From assembly GCA_026745465.1 (NCBI GenBank), contig JACYXH010000580.1, forward strand, positions 1 to 64,000: 64,000 nucleotides of DNA, read 5' to 3'. Positions within the stretch are counted from its first letter, which is position 1. Each line of letters starts with the position of its first letter. Positions 49,001 to 55,260 of the stretch are shown piece by piece. Under the pieces are notes generated by a model. It was not told where the DNA came from and ran no database searches. It saw only the letters and a list, made by a program, of their open reading frames with translations. Made by a program: the position numbers and the translations under genes. This DNA comes from Lota lota (Eukaryota; Chordata; Actinopteri; Gadiformes; Lotidae).

Positions 49001-52000
49001 CCCTAACCCTAACCCTTATCCACAAACCACTTTTTTTCTGTAAGCACTAGAAATCTAAATCGGATCGGATATATTCTTCCCGGGACCCAGGGAATGTGTG
49101 TATGAATTTTAGCATCTCTAGCCGTCTCAAAAGGGCGGGAAAAGGGGCATGACCTCCAACTGTAGAGTAAATGGGCATAAAACAGCAGGCAGTTTCTAGT
49201 TCCCCATTTTCAGTGGGATGGAGATGGAAATTCGTGCCTTAAGGCATGCAAACACAGCTAGCCTGTGGATACCTTTTTCAAGTCTGGGGTCAAAAGGAGC
49301 CCGCACCATGCCCCTTATGAGAGGTGTTTGTGGACAGTAAGGGTACACCATACATAAATAGGAAGCTTGCAATGAGCATTTCACTCAACAACAGAAACAG
49401 TCAATGATGAGGAATGACCTCTCACACATGATAAATTAATGAATTGTGTCAAATAAGCCTGCCTCGTTAAATCAATGAGCTTGGTGTTTTGTTTTCACGA
49501 ATAGGTTATCGGTTGTGTCACTACCAAATCCGTCCATGCTAACACATCTCTTGGAGTGACGTAACTAGACAGTGATTTGAAAAAGAAACGAGTCACGTTG
49601 ATTAGAAAAGTAATTTATTAATTAAAATTGAACTGTGTTAACTGCGGGTTGCCTTCCAAAGGCACCTTAGAATATTGTTATATTTCCTAGCCAGCGGAAC
49701 CTAGTTTACGCCAAAAACAAAACCATTTACGGCAGCTCAGCTGCCACACATAAAGTCGTTATGGCAACCAGTGTGCTGTGGTTCGGAGTAAAAGATGGTT
49801 AGATAATTTATCTTTAGATTAGTAAATGACTGAAGTGCACTATTGGAGATAAGTCCTCATCTAGGTTTGTGTAAATAAACCTCTATTTAGAACTCATCAA
49901 CTTGTACGCAACATGAACTGTGCATTAATACATTAATGTACCTAATCACAGCGTCCCGATCATTTTCAAATCAGGATCAATCAATCATTTTGGGGGTTGT
50001 TCAGAATATTGTGTTCATATTACATGTTCACGTTCATGTATTAAATACAAGATACATGCCTGCATGTTACAGAAAATAATACTCATAGGTCGTTAACATG
50101 CGCATATGGATATCTACGAGAACTGGGGGGTGGGGGGATTCTGAACGAAATTGTAGCTCATTGCTCCACATGTTTGAAATACGTGTTGTGTAATACAATA
50201 TGTAATTTTGGTTATGTCTTAAACAGAATATAGCCTACCATGATTATATTCCCTCAAAACCCCAAATGAGCATGAAAAGAGCCACGAGCAGTTTAACTAA
50301 ACATCATATAGAATCACTAAACGAAGATTATGACAATAAAAGGCAGATGTGTTGCGGGAAATGTTATCAAAACGCATTTTAATGCCGAAACAAGCGTAAA
50401 ATCAGCCATGTTTGGTTTCAGCAATAGCAGCATCCATATCAACCACCATAGCAATGACAGAGAACATTGTATCTGCTGGCAAGACCTGAAAGAATATTCT
50501 TAATAACTTACAAACTAAACGTTTACAATCACTGAACGAAGATTATGACAATTAAATGCATATTTCTCGGTATAAATGTTATCAAAACCCATTTTAATGC
50601 CAAATCTATATCAAAATATTGCATTTTCCAATGAGAATAAAAGCCATGCCTGCACTTTTTGTGTGCAGGCGCACCGATCGCTCGTGTTTCATACAAATCA
50701 TACGAAATATTGAGCATAACATTTCGTACGATATCATACGAACTGTTCTCTGAGGATGCATTGACTGAAGACGTCTGTTACGTGGTGAATAAGTCTGAAG
50801 TATGGACTACGCCTTCACTGAAAGATGTCCGTTGCTTGGTGAAGAAGCCTGAAGTTTGGCTTGGAGCTCTGGGTGGTGATCTCTCTACGTCTCAAATGGT
50901 AGGGAGGTGGAGGGTTAGATGGTGGGCAGGTGAAGGGTTAGATGGTGGGAAGGAGACACGGAGGCCGAGGGTGCGAGTGAAGAATGCTACGAGAGCCAGG
51001 TAGAAAACAGTAGTTTAAATAAATACAGGTTGTTATTGTTATGTAAGTGAGTAAAACCTTTTTTGTTGCTTTTGCACAAACATCACTTTTGTATCTGCTT
51101 GTTTAAAGCGGCCATTTCCCATTTCCGTGTTAAATTCCTGGTAGTTTCAGTGGTGGAGTTTGTGAACATGTAAATATCTCCAGACTGTGTGAAGGGCTGT
51201 AGCGGATGTAAACATGGTTTAAGAGTTTGAGGCTGAAAGAGTTCCTCTCCCCTTAAGGAACCTGCTCCCTGCGGCCCCTCGTTCTCTTCGTTTGCTCTTC
51301 CCGCTCTTCTTCCAGAGGGAATGGTTTTAAAGCTGTGTGTACAGAGAGAGAGAAAGAGAGTCTTTGTGTGTCTGGTGCAGGCTGTTTCCAGTTCTCCCTG
51401 GCAACGGGCGGGTCACCCAGGATGACTTGGTGGTGGGAGGATACTTCATACCTAAAGGGGTGAGTAGGACACACACAGATGCACGTACGCACACACACGC
51501 ACGCACACAGGCACACAGATGCACAAACGCATGCACACAGGTGCACACACACACTCAAATTTATTATTACTATTTTGATAATCTGAATGTTGGACCGGCA
51601 TGTTCACAGGCCAGATCTAGTAATCCAGACTTCACCTTGTTGAGTTTTGAAATGTGATCCATAGATCACAATATGATTCCTAGGGCTGGCTGCTCTGCAC
51701 TCTGCCAAGCTGCTGTTTAGAAACCTGTAGGCTTTTCATACATGAACTCCGGATCATCTCCGGAGAATTGGGTCCGGAGATGATCCGGAGTTGCCCTTTC
51801 ACACATGCAACACGGCCAGAGATAAGCCGCATCAGACGTGTTCACACATATCGGAGATACTCCGATTACTTTAGGCGAGGGGTGGCACCTGGGTAGAGCT
51901 TGAAGGAGGCAGGACGTGACGCATAAAGTAAGCAGCGGAAGTCGCAGTGCTTTGGTTACAACACATCGAAGATCGCGGGTGAGGCTTCCAACTCTGTAAT

Positions 52001-53207
52001 GATGACTTTTAGCGGTGATATCAATACTGCATTTATTTAGACGTATCCACATTATCAACAGAAGAGTGGAAAGTCTAACGCAAAATACAGGCAAGAAGAG
52101 AAAAGTACGAAGCAGCTACACAGCAGTTTGGCGCCAGTCGCATGATAGAAACGTCAGCAACACCCCCACTTGCTCGTTGTGAATCATCCGGCTCTCTGAT
52201 TCTCCAGACTTTACACTAGGGGCCTACCCGGGTAATCTCCTGGTAAACTCCGGATGGGCTGATTCTGACATTTGCGTTCAGACATTCAGCCCCTCCAGGT
52301 ATATTCCGGGGAATGTCCGGTTTACAGTGCATGTGTGAAAGCGCTACTGGTCATGCAGCACTTTCACTTATTTGTAGATTCCAACTTTGATTGTAAACTT
52401 TGGTTGTTCTCAGCTTTACTTGTAAATCTCTCTGGATTTAAGCATCTCCAAAATGACTAGACGATTAAATGTAAAGTATCTGGTATAATCTCCTAAATGT
52501 TTAGTAGAATAAATGTAATATCTCTGGATTAAAGGGTCTCCTAAATGATTAGAAGTATAAATGTAAAGTCTCTCTGGATTAAACGGCCTCCTAAATGATT
52601 AGACGACAAAATGTAAAGTCTCCCTCGCTAAAGCCATTTCCTAAATGACTAAATGGAAAGTGTCTCTGGCTAAAAGCGTCCTAAACGACTCTATGTGCTT
52701 AATGGTGCCAGACCCAGCTGGCTCTGTGTCACTATGCCACATCTATGGATGAGCAGAACTTCCCGGACGCCGGAGACTTCCGTCCGGCGCGCTGGGTCCG
52801 GAAGGACAACACGGACCGCGTGGACAACTTTGGCTCCATCCCGTTCGGCTACGGCCTCCGCAGCTGCATCAGCCGCAGGATAGCTGAGCTTGAGATGCAC
52901 TTAGCCCTTGCAAGGGTAGGAGCACACACACACATGCACACACACACACACACACACACTCACTCACTCACGCACACGCACACGCAGCCCTAGCAAGGGT
53001 ATATCCAGACATCTGAACATCAACACTCAATCGTGTATTAGTGGTTGTATTAAATGTTGAAAGTGTTCTATCTCCTCCTCTCAGCTGATCCAGAGGTTCA
53101 ACATCGACGTGTCCCCACTACTCTCCTCGGAGGTCAAAGCCAAGACCCATGGTCTGCTGTGTCCCGGGGCGCCCGTACACATCCGGTTCAGGGACAGAGA
53201 CACCTAG
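30779..53207 (+). CDS. cyp27c1: cyp27c1: mitochondrial P450, retinol 3,4-desaturase, with in-frame stop
   Basis: Nine exons (30779-31012, 33787-33977, 36487-36674, 45830-46039, 46541-46704, 47741-47907, 51381-51459, 52712-52915, 53085-53207) join in phase at GT-AG introns to 519 codons. Seen: a basic mitochondrial presequence (1-33), a PGP hinge (54-56), the I-helix AGVDTTS (325-331), the ExxR motif ETLR (382-385) and heme Cys463. The sequence follows CYP27C1 rather than CYP27A or B throughout, for example MYAGAIPRWLRP and NFGSIPFG. Known for the family: adrenodoxin-dependent conversion of all-trans retinol to 3,4-didehydroretinol (vitamin A2), which red-shifts fish visual pigments. Odd: TAG at codon 171 (36572-36574) with about four codons missing beside it, and Ser465 in place of the usual Gly after the heme Cys. 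It may be a young pseudogene or contain a sequencing error. Confidence 0.93.
31420..31454. repeat. Perfect hairpin in intron 1
   Basis: AAAATAGGCCCTAT and its reverse complement surround the loop TTAAT. The 14-bp stem is a few bases from the LTR that starts at 31479, and may be a short inverted-repeat element or an extrusion site. Confidence 0.8.
31479..31712 (-). repeat. LTR of the intron-1 Gypsy derivative
   Basis: The 234-bp segment has TG...CA ends (plus strand TGTGGCGGCAG ... TGATCGCCACA). It is preceded on its coding strand by the purine-rich AGGTGGGGGCTG. TTTATT near 31570 gives AATAAA on the minus strand. Confidence 0.65.
31479..32370 (-). mobile_element. Gypsy deletion derivative: gag joined to pol tail and LTR
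   Basis: On the minus strand a gag C-terminal half (FLQGLTPERLRQQVCLTSP, then the zinc knuckle CFRCGEPGHLACYC) continues in one open frame. It runs into a basic segment ending RPPEHLKDYVLGPSG, which resembles the pol C-terminus of Gypsy elements. Then come a purine-rich tract and an LTR. Protease, RT and integrase are missing, and no 5' LTR is present. It lies in intron 1 of cyp27c1, opposite to the gene. Confidence 0.7.
33430..33448. repeat. Poly-C run of 19
   Basis: A mononucleotide C run in intron 1, followed by TCTATAAATC. Its length is likely variable or misread. Confidence 0.9.
33787..33977 (+). CDS. cyp27c1: cyp27c1 exon 2
   Basis: Encodes residues 79-142. It begins MEHRQKYGKIFKSRFGPH and includes VAQVLRAEGATPQRANMESW and the EYRDMRGRSTALISA segment. 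The acceptor is CTCTAG and the donor GTGAGT, phase 2. The reading frame is intact. Confidence 0.93.
34409..34441. repeat. Perfect 15-bp hairpin in intron 2
   Basis: ATAGGTGAGTGCTGC, loop AAG, then the exact reverse complement. A weaker second copy (TAGGTGAGTGCTGCTAGGC and following) lies at about 34465-34495. Both probably belong to a short palindromic mobile repeat. Confidence 0.85.
35175..35356. mobile_element. MITE with ATATCGGCC-type inverted ends
   Basis: The ends TAGAGCCCGACCAATA and TATCGGTCGGGCTCTA are inverted repeats about 180 bp apart. The interior is full of ATATCGGC/GCCGATAT-like words. This is typical of a widespread vertebrate DNA-transposon MITE family. No clear target duplication is visible. 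Confidence 0.7.
36212..36415. repeat. Tandem repeat just upstream of exon 3
   Basis: About twelve degenerate copies of a 16-17-bp unit alternate between GTTGGGGTCTTTAGA and GTTGGGGTACATAACA. A single related unit lies at 34020-34060, at the start of the same intron. Confidence 0.85.
36487..36674 (+). CDS. cyp27c1: cyp27c1 exon 3, containing in-frame TAG
   Basis: Encodes residues 142-205, with GEDWLKMRSVLRQLVMRP before and DLVKRVSFLRSRASDGES after the stop. The TAG at 36572-36574 lies in the correct frame, and homology resumes immediately after it. Compared with CYP27C1 relatives, about four residues between DVA and VNRV are absent. The acceptor is CTGCAG and the donor GTAGGT. If the base calls are right, the product is cut to 170 residues without heme binding. 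Confidence 0.9.
36767..36901. repeat. Polypyrimidine tract in intron 3
   Basis: About 135 bp of almost pure C/T on the plus strand, made of CTTCCT and CTCCT words. Mirror-like polypyrimidine tracts of this kind can adopt triplex structures. Confidence 0.8.
37337..38101 (-). mobile_element. Solo LTR in intron 3 with expanded minisatellite
   Basis: The 765-bp segment (TGTTATAG ... TCACGTAACA) has perfect 5-bp flanks AATGT (37332-37336, 38102-38106). Its reverse strand matches the solo LTR at 60230-60738 at both ends: CCTCT/CCGCCA near the start, and the CGAGACACCG/CTCCGTGTC-type end. About 37440-37720 is a minisatellite of GGCAGGCGGGGAAT / GGGACGTAGGCAGG words. It appears to be an expansion of a short motif of the same LTR, and explains the greater length. 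Confidence 0.85.
38322..38436. repeat. 43-bp inverted repeat (large hairpin)
   Basis: The arms 38322-38364 and 38394-38436 (containing CAACCCGCTGGATCAGCGAC and its complement) pair with one mismatch across a 29-nt loop. A partial third copy of the GGTCATTA part lies at about 38295-38325. The position in intron 3 would put the hairpin in the pre-mRNA. Confidence 0.88.
38552..39178 (+). repeat. Repeat family R, forward copy (inverted arm 1)
   Basis: About 0.63 kb whose reverse complement matches 45053-45743. Shared landmarks are GTAGTTTCACAATAA, GGCCTGCGTCCACGTCACG, AGATGGCTGACATTTG and CATGTGGAGCAATGAGCTAC. A further copy in the same orientation as 45053-45743 is in intron 6 (50132-50645). 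There is no coding signal. It is probably part of a non-autonomous DNA transposon. Confidence 0.8.
39722..40740 (-). pseudogene. DIRS tyrosine recombinase remnant
   Basis: The N-terminal part (SSLYAAKWSAFCTWCDLNPV) and the first catalytic Arg (VSAKRVGELAVLS, near 40290) are in one frame. The C-terminal part, with the HxxR motif (VRAHSARGVAAL, near 39895) and the candidate nucleophile Tyr (FVRFYMLDMS, near 39790), lies in another frame, so the gene is shifted near 40150-40240. Tyrosine recombinases insert DIRS elements by recombination without target duplications. Confidence 0.82.
40740..42088 (-). pseudogene. DIRS reverse transcriptase/RNase H remnant
   Basis: The RT N-terminal part (FLVPKKSGEMRPILDLRVLN, FTSLDLKDAYFHVPI) is in one frame to about 41600. 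The palm motif FYLDDLLILSDSEE and thumb are in another. A jump follows directly to the RNase H end and linker (GADLMSRGGPHRDEWRLHPD, VDIFASRENTHCLWFSL), so much of RNase H is deleted. From about 41040 to 40760 a third reading segment (HPLLERVSQEGLFLILVAP) is out of frame again. At least three frame changes make it inactive. Confidence 0.82.
42085..42651 (-). mobile_element. Gypsy LTR-gag segment fused into the DIRS element
   Basis: On the minus strand, TGTCACACC at 42651 begins sequence like the solo LTRs at 60230 and 37337 (CCACCACCTAGTGGC, GCACCCTATTT). From about 42400 a Gypsy gag core follows: FEGDLGSCRAFLLQCDLVFE, SEALAWATAVLERGSEY and FTEEMRRV. Near 42085 the frame passes straight into DIRS pol. 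The segment starts 47 nt after the DIRS ORF1 ATG and has the same orientation. It replaces the expected DIRS gag. Confidence 0.65.
43597..43616. repeat. 20-bp perfect palindrome
   Basis: TACCACCAGATCTGGTGGTA lies within a larger block of GGTATCAATACC words (43570-43645) resembling the GGTATCGG-type ends of a fish MITE. Confidence 0.75.
43745..44160 (+). repeat. Repeat family R, second forward segment
   Basis: The reverse complement matches 49490-49760 (GGCAGCTGAGCTGCC, CGTAAACTAGGTTC, AACTGCGGGTT, GGTTATCGGC words) and, from about 44090, 48178-48270. It may be the inner part of the copy whose outer part is 38552-39178. The DIRS element and other sequence would then lie between them. Confidence 0.7.
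44268..45743 (-). repeat. Repeat family R, reverse copy (inverted arm 2)
   Basis: It runs parallel to the intron-6 copy: CACCTTAGAATAT, GGCAGCTCAGCTG, GGGGGTTGTTCAGAATATTG, GCTCATTGCTCCACATG. Its outer 0.69 kb (45053-45743) is inverted relative to 38552-39178. An L2 fragment is inserted at 44455-44791. The outer end is about 85 bp from cyp27c1 exon 4. Confidence 0.78.
44455..44791 (+). mobile_element. 5'-truncated L2-type LINE
   Basis: The 3' end is ACTTGGCAATAAAGC then (TTCTGA)n at 44764-44791, the usual tail of fish L2 elements. Flanks GATAAACCTC (44445-44454) and GATAAATCCTC (44790-44800) look like a target duplication. The uninterrupted sequence in the intron-6 copy (near 49845) supports this. 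Confidence 0.8.
45830..46039 (+). CDS. cyp27c1: cyp27c1 exon 4
   Basis: Encodes residues 205-275, including AAILYETRLGCLEEEVP and the CYP27C1-like MYAGAIPRWLRPVLPGPWED. The acceptor is CTGCAG after a short pyrimidine tract and the donor is GTAAGG. The preceding intron is 9.2 kb, and one of its inverted repeats ends only about 85 bp upstream. Confidence 0.94.
46045..46300. repeat. TGTGTTG-rich tandem repeat in intron 4
   Basis: Degenerate repeats of TGTGTGTTGAATGG and TGTGTTGTG words start directly after the exon 4 donor. Confidence 0.8.
46541..46704 (+). CDS. cyp27c1: cyp27c1 exon 5
   Basis: Encodes residues 275-329, including GGLLTHMLVTMEMSLEEIYA and the first half of the I-helix oxygen-activation motif (AGVDT, split by the intron from TS). 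The donor GTGTGT runs into a GT repeat. Confidence 0.93.
46705..47740. other. Intron 5, no element identified
   Basis: It begins with a short GT run. 46900-47350 is non-repetitive, purine-rich sequence with broken open frames (for example a Lys/Glu-rich stretch near 47120-47300), possibly a decayed transposon gene. I could not assign a family. Confidence 0.4.
47741..47907 (+). CDS. cyp27c1: cyp27c1 exon 6
   Basis: Encodes residues 330-385, from TSFTLTWAVYMLARNKEVQQ through the K-helix ETLR motif, whose Arg codon is split by the intron. The acceptor is CTCCAG. The donor GTACAC continues into a CA run. Confidence 0.93.
47983..48062. repeat. Minisatellite, left block in intron 6
   Basis: Two copies of a roughly 40-bp unit (CTTCACTGAAGACGTCTGTT, then GCGTGGTGAAGAAGTCTGAAG). 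The same unit recurs at 50751-50870, on the other side of the inverted-repeat element. Confidence 0.8.
48996..49015. repeat. Short interstitial telomere-like repeat
   Basis: Three tandem CCCTAA units. They are too few to suggest a chromosome-end fusion. Confidence 0.8.
49490..50645 (-). repeat. Repeat family R, intron-6 copy
   Basis: It matches 44268-45743 in the same orientation, without the L2 insertion. It is inverted relative to 43745-44160 and 38552-39178. It ends at AAAAGCCATGCC, just before the right inverted repeat of the surrounding element. Confidence 0.75.
50751..50870. repeat. Minisatellite, right block in intron 6
   Basis: Two to three copies of the TGAAGACGTCTGTTRCGTGG / GTGAAGAAGTCTGAAG unit also found at 47983-48062. 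Confidence 0.8.
51381..51459 (+). CDS. cyp27c1: cyp27c1 exon 7
   Basis: Encodes residues 385-411, LFPVLPGNGRVTQDDLVVGG and YFIPKG. This is the conserved segment after the K helix, identical in pattern to CYP27 relatives. The acceptor is GTGCAG and the donor GTGAGT. Confidence 0.94.
51470..51552. repeat. CA-rich repeat in intron 7
   Basis: Imperfect ACACAC/GCACGC repeat just after the exon 7 donor. Open frames across it are artefacts of the repeat. Confidence 0.85.
51745..51792. repeat. Perfect 20-bp hairpin in intron 7
   Basis: AACTCCGGATCATCTCCGGA and its exact reverse complement are separated by 8 nt. It sits at the left of a probable transposon whose two sides share TTTCACACATGCA (near 51798) and TGCATGTGTGAAA (near 52328) as inverted words. 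The element may span about 51740-52350. Confidence 0.8.
52440..52690. repeat. Degenerate 45-50-bp tandem repeat before exon 8
   Basis: About five copies built on CTCTGGATTAAA, then CTCCTAAATGATTAGA and AATGTAAAG. Similar GCTAAAAGCGTCCTAAATGA-type words are common at the tails of fish SINE/LINE elements. Confidence 0.75.
52712..52915 (+). CDS. cyp27c1: cyp27c1 exon 8, heme-binding region
   Basis: Encodes residues 412-479, from TQLALCHYATSMDEQNFPDA through FRPARW to FGYGLRSCISRRIAELE. The heme-ligand Cys is codon 52865-52867. Two codons later AGC (Ser, 52871-52873) replaces the Gly usual in the FGxGxRxCxG signature, one transition from GGC. The Glu of the PERW-type motif is also Ala here. Confidence 0.94.
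52921..52987. repeat. CA repeat in intron 8
   Basis: A (CA)n and CTCA-rich microsatellite starts five bases after the exon 8 donor and occupies a third of the 169-bp intron. Confidence 0.9.
53085..53207 (+). CDS. cyp27c1: cyp27c1 exon 9 and stop
   Basis: Encodes residues 480-519, including KAKTHGLLCPGAPVHIRF, the typical C-terminal strand of CYP27 proteins, and ends at TAG 53205-53207. The acceptor is TCTCAG. A possible AATAAA lies at 53624-53629, but the intervening sequence is repetitive. Confidence 0.92.
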   Translation: MIQRFNIDVSPLLSSEVKAKTHGLLCPGAPVHIRFRDRDT

Positions 53208-54180
53208 AGACAGAGATAGACTCCTAGAGACAAAGACCAACTAGACCCCATACACACCTACACCCCCTTACAGACATAAACACCTAGAGATGTGGGCATC
53301 TATAGACCTAGACCACATAGAGATATATGCCACCTAAACACATGGACCCCCAGAGACATAGACTCCCTACATACCTACTCTCTTACTGACAAAACCACTT
53401 TGAGACGGATAAATCAAGAGATATAAACCCCCATAGACCTATACTATCTAGACCCCCTACACACCTACACACCATTACAGAAATAAGACACCAAGAGTAG
53501 AGCCCTATGAAATCAGTTCTTTTTTCTTTCTTTTCTACAAATTCCGTTTTATTTCTTCCTAAATTCCTATTTTACGATTTATGCTAATTTTGTCATCAGA
53601 AAGAGTGTCTACTAATATTAATTAATAAAACGTCACCAATTGAGTAAGATATAACAGTACATTTTGAATGATGCACACAACATTGCACTATGGAACAATA
53701 GTTAGCTAGATGGAGAGGCAGACAGCTGCTGACAGCATCGCTATATTTCACCACGATAGCTCGTAGTTTGGAATATCACAATTTGCATGCGGACAACTCG
53801 GCAATGACGATGTTTAGAACGCTTTAATTATATGTTGTCTCATCAACAACCACCGCAAACTTCTTCCCACGCATCTTCTGTAGAACGGCAGTTATATACA
53901 CACAGGGCAGGTGAGTTTGCCGGAGGCTGCTCGCATTTTCGGGCAATGCTCCCCCCTGTTTGCAATGCTTCACTAGAAACGGCTCTAGCTTTCTTAGCTT
54001 TTCTAAGGGATGTCAGACTCGGCGCACACAGCCACAAAGTCCTGAATAAATTCTAGTCTTGAATCTGCGGATGCGCTTGCACTAGTAATGGTCGTTGGAA
54101 GAGGCATGCTCTGGCTAACACGGTGCTTTTCCTTGTGCTTCACATGGGCTGTAGACTTTAGGCCAATACGCAACTCAACA
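53208..54180. other. 3' flank of cyp27c1
   Basis: 53208-53490 repeats CACCTAGAGACA, CCCCCTACACACCTACAC and similar words in a degenerate pattern, likely 3' UTR. From about 53498 (TAGAGCCCTATGAAATC) the sequence resembles the end of a fish hAT element, though a matching second end was not found. 53624-53629 is AATAAA. No gene is recognised. Confidence 0.45.
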
Positions 54181-54184
54181 CCTA

Positions 54185-54227
54185 ATTTATAACTATAACG
54201 TTATGTGGTATACAAGGAACATCTCTC

Positions 54228-54299
<72 letters not shown>

Positions 54300-54735
54300 T
54301 CACACACACACCGTCCGTGTGCAGGAACACACTGACACATGTACTGACACACTGACACAGCTGTCAGTGTGTAACAGCTGTGTCACACAGCTGTAATACA
54401 CAGCTGTAAGACACATTTTCTGCAGATGAGTTGACGTTAAATAATACACAACACACAAAATAAGCATGTATAATATACGACAATATACGATATATCCGAT
54501 ACATGAGCACAATAAACACCTGAATGTGACTTCCTTAATAACTATAACGTTAGGTGCTAGACAAGGAACTTCTCTCTCTCTCTCTCTCAGTCACTCACTC
54601 ACTCAGTCAGTCACTCACTCACACACACATCACATGGTTGGTTTACAGGGACACAGCCACAGAAAATGTGTTTGGAGGATGAGCTGACATAAAACAACAC
54701 ACAACACTCAAAATAGACATGTATAAAATGACCTT
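54185..54735. repeat. Roughly 340-bp degenerate tandem duplication with CT repeat
   Basis: ATAACGTTATGTGGTATACA plus a CT run (54229-54296) and the downstream CACACAACACAC.../CATGTATAA words recur from 54541 to 54730. They keep the same order, with a shorter CT run followed by CACTCACTCAGTCA words. Confidence 0.7.
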
Positions 54736-54743
54736 ATCTTTAC

Positions 54744-55141
54744 TGTGGTAACCCGGACGGGGATAGGAGAATAATAAGCAGGGGAACAGCTGCAGTTAAA
54801 TCCCCCAACGGGTATTCTTTATTTTAACTGAACAGAAATGTATCAAAATCAAGTAATCTTCTTCCCGGACCGGGGTATCTTCTCTCTTTGGTTAGGGAAT
54901 TCCGGACAAGCTTGACGTGCATTCACTAGCCGACCAGTCAAACTCCCTCCCTTCTCTCTCCATGCAGCCGTCTTTCTCCTGGCTTAAGTAGGCCTGTAGC
55001 TGATTGCTAGCGCCAGGTCTGCAGCAGCTGTGAATGATAGAACTGATTATCAATTAGCTTTCCCAACAGCCTTTTACCTGCAGACCTGGAGTATCCATTC
55101 TCAGCCCTATGGGGGTGCTGAGGTTCCCCTGGTCCTCCACA
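54744..55141 (-). mobile_element. Solo LTR
   Basis: The 398-bp segment TGTGGTAACC ... GGTCCTCCACA is flanked by TTAC on both sides (54740-54743, 55142-55145). TTTATT near 54820 gives a minus-strand AATAAA, so minus orientation is likely. No internal retroelement sequence is next to it. Confidence 0.72.
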
Positions 55142-55260
55142 TTACGTAGAATTTCAACTTGAAAACATCTTTCAAGAACTTAAAAAAAAAAGAATAAACC
55201 GGAGAACTATGTATAGTCAAAAAAGAATAAACTGGCCAGCTCTACTGGCTAATACATAGA

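Larger units (their letters stand above)
48083..50743. mobile_element. Inverted-repeat element in intron 6
   Basis: 48083-48166 and 50664-50743 are inverted repeats of about 80 bp (GATATCGTACGAAA..., ATTTCGTATGATTTGTATG, GAGCGATCGGTGCG). They enclose 2.7 kb that includes a copy of repeat family R and further sequence (48310-49400) with no coding content. It is flanked on both sides by the same minisatellite unit. This suggests a non-autonomous transposon that landed in, or carries, that minisatellite. Confidence 0.65.

Noticed and set aside
48985-49020. Ancestral chromosome fusion at a telomere repeat
   Set aside because: Only three CCCTAA units, no inverted array, inside a transposon-rich intron.
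53832-54056. 74-codon open frame after cyp27c1
   Set aside because: No recognised domain, an opposing frame of similar length, and a position in apparent transposon remnant.
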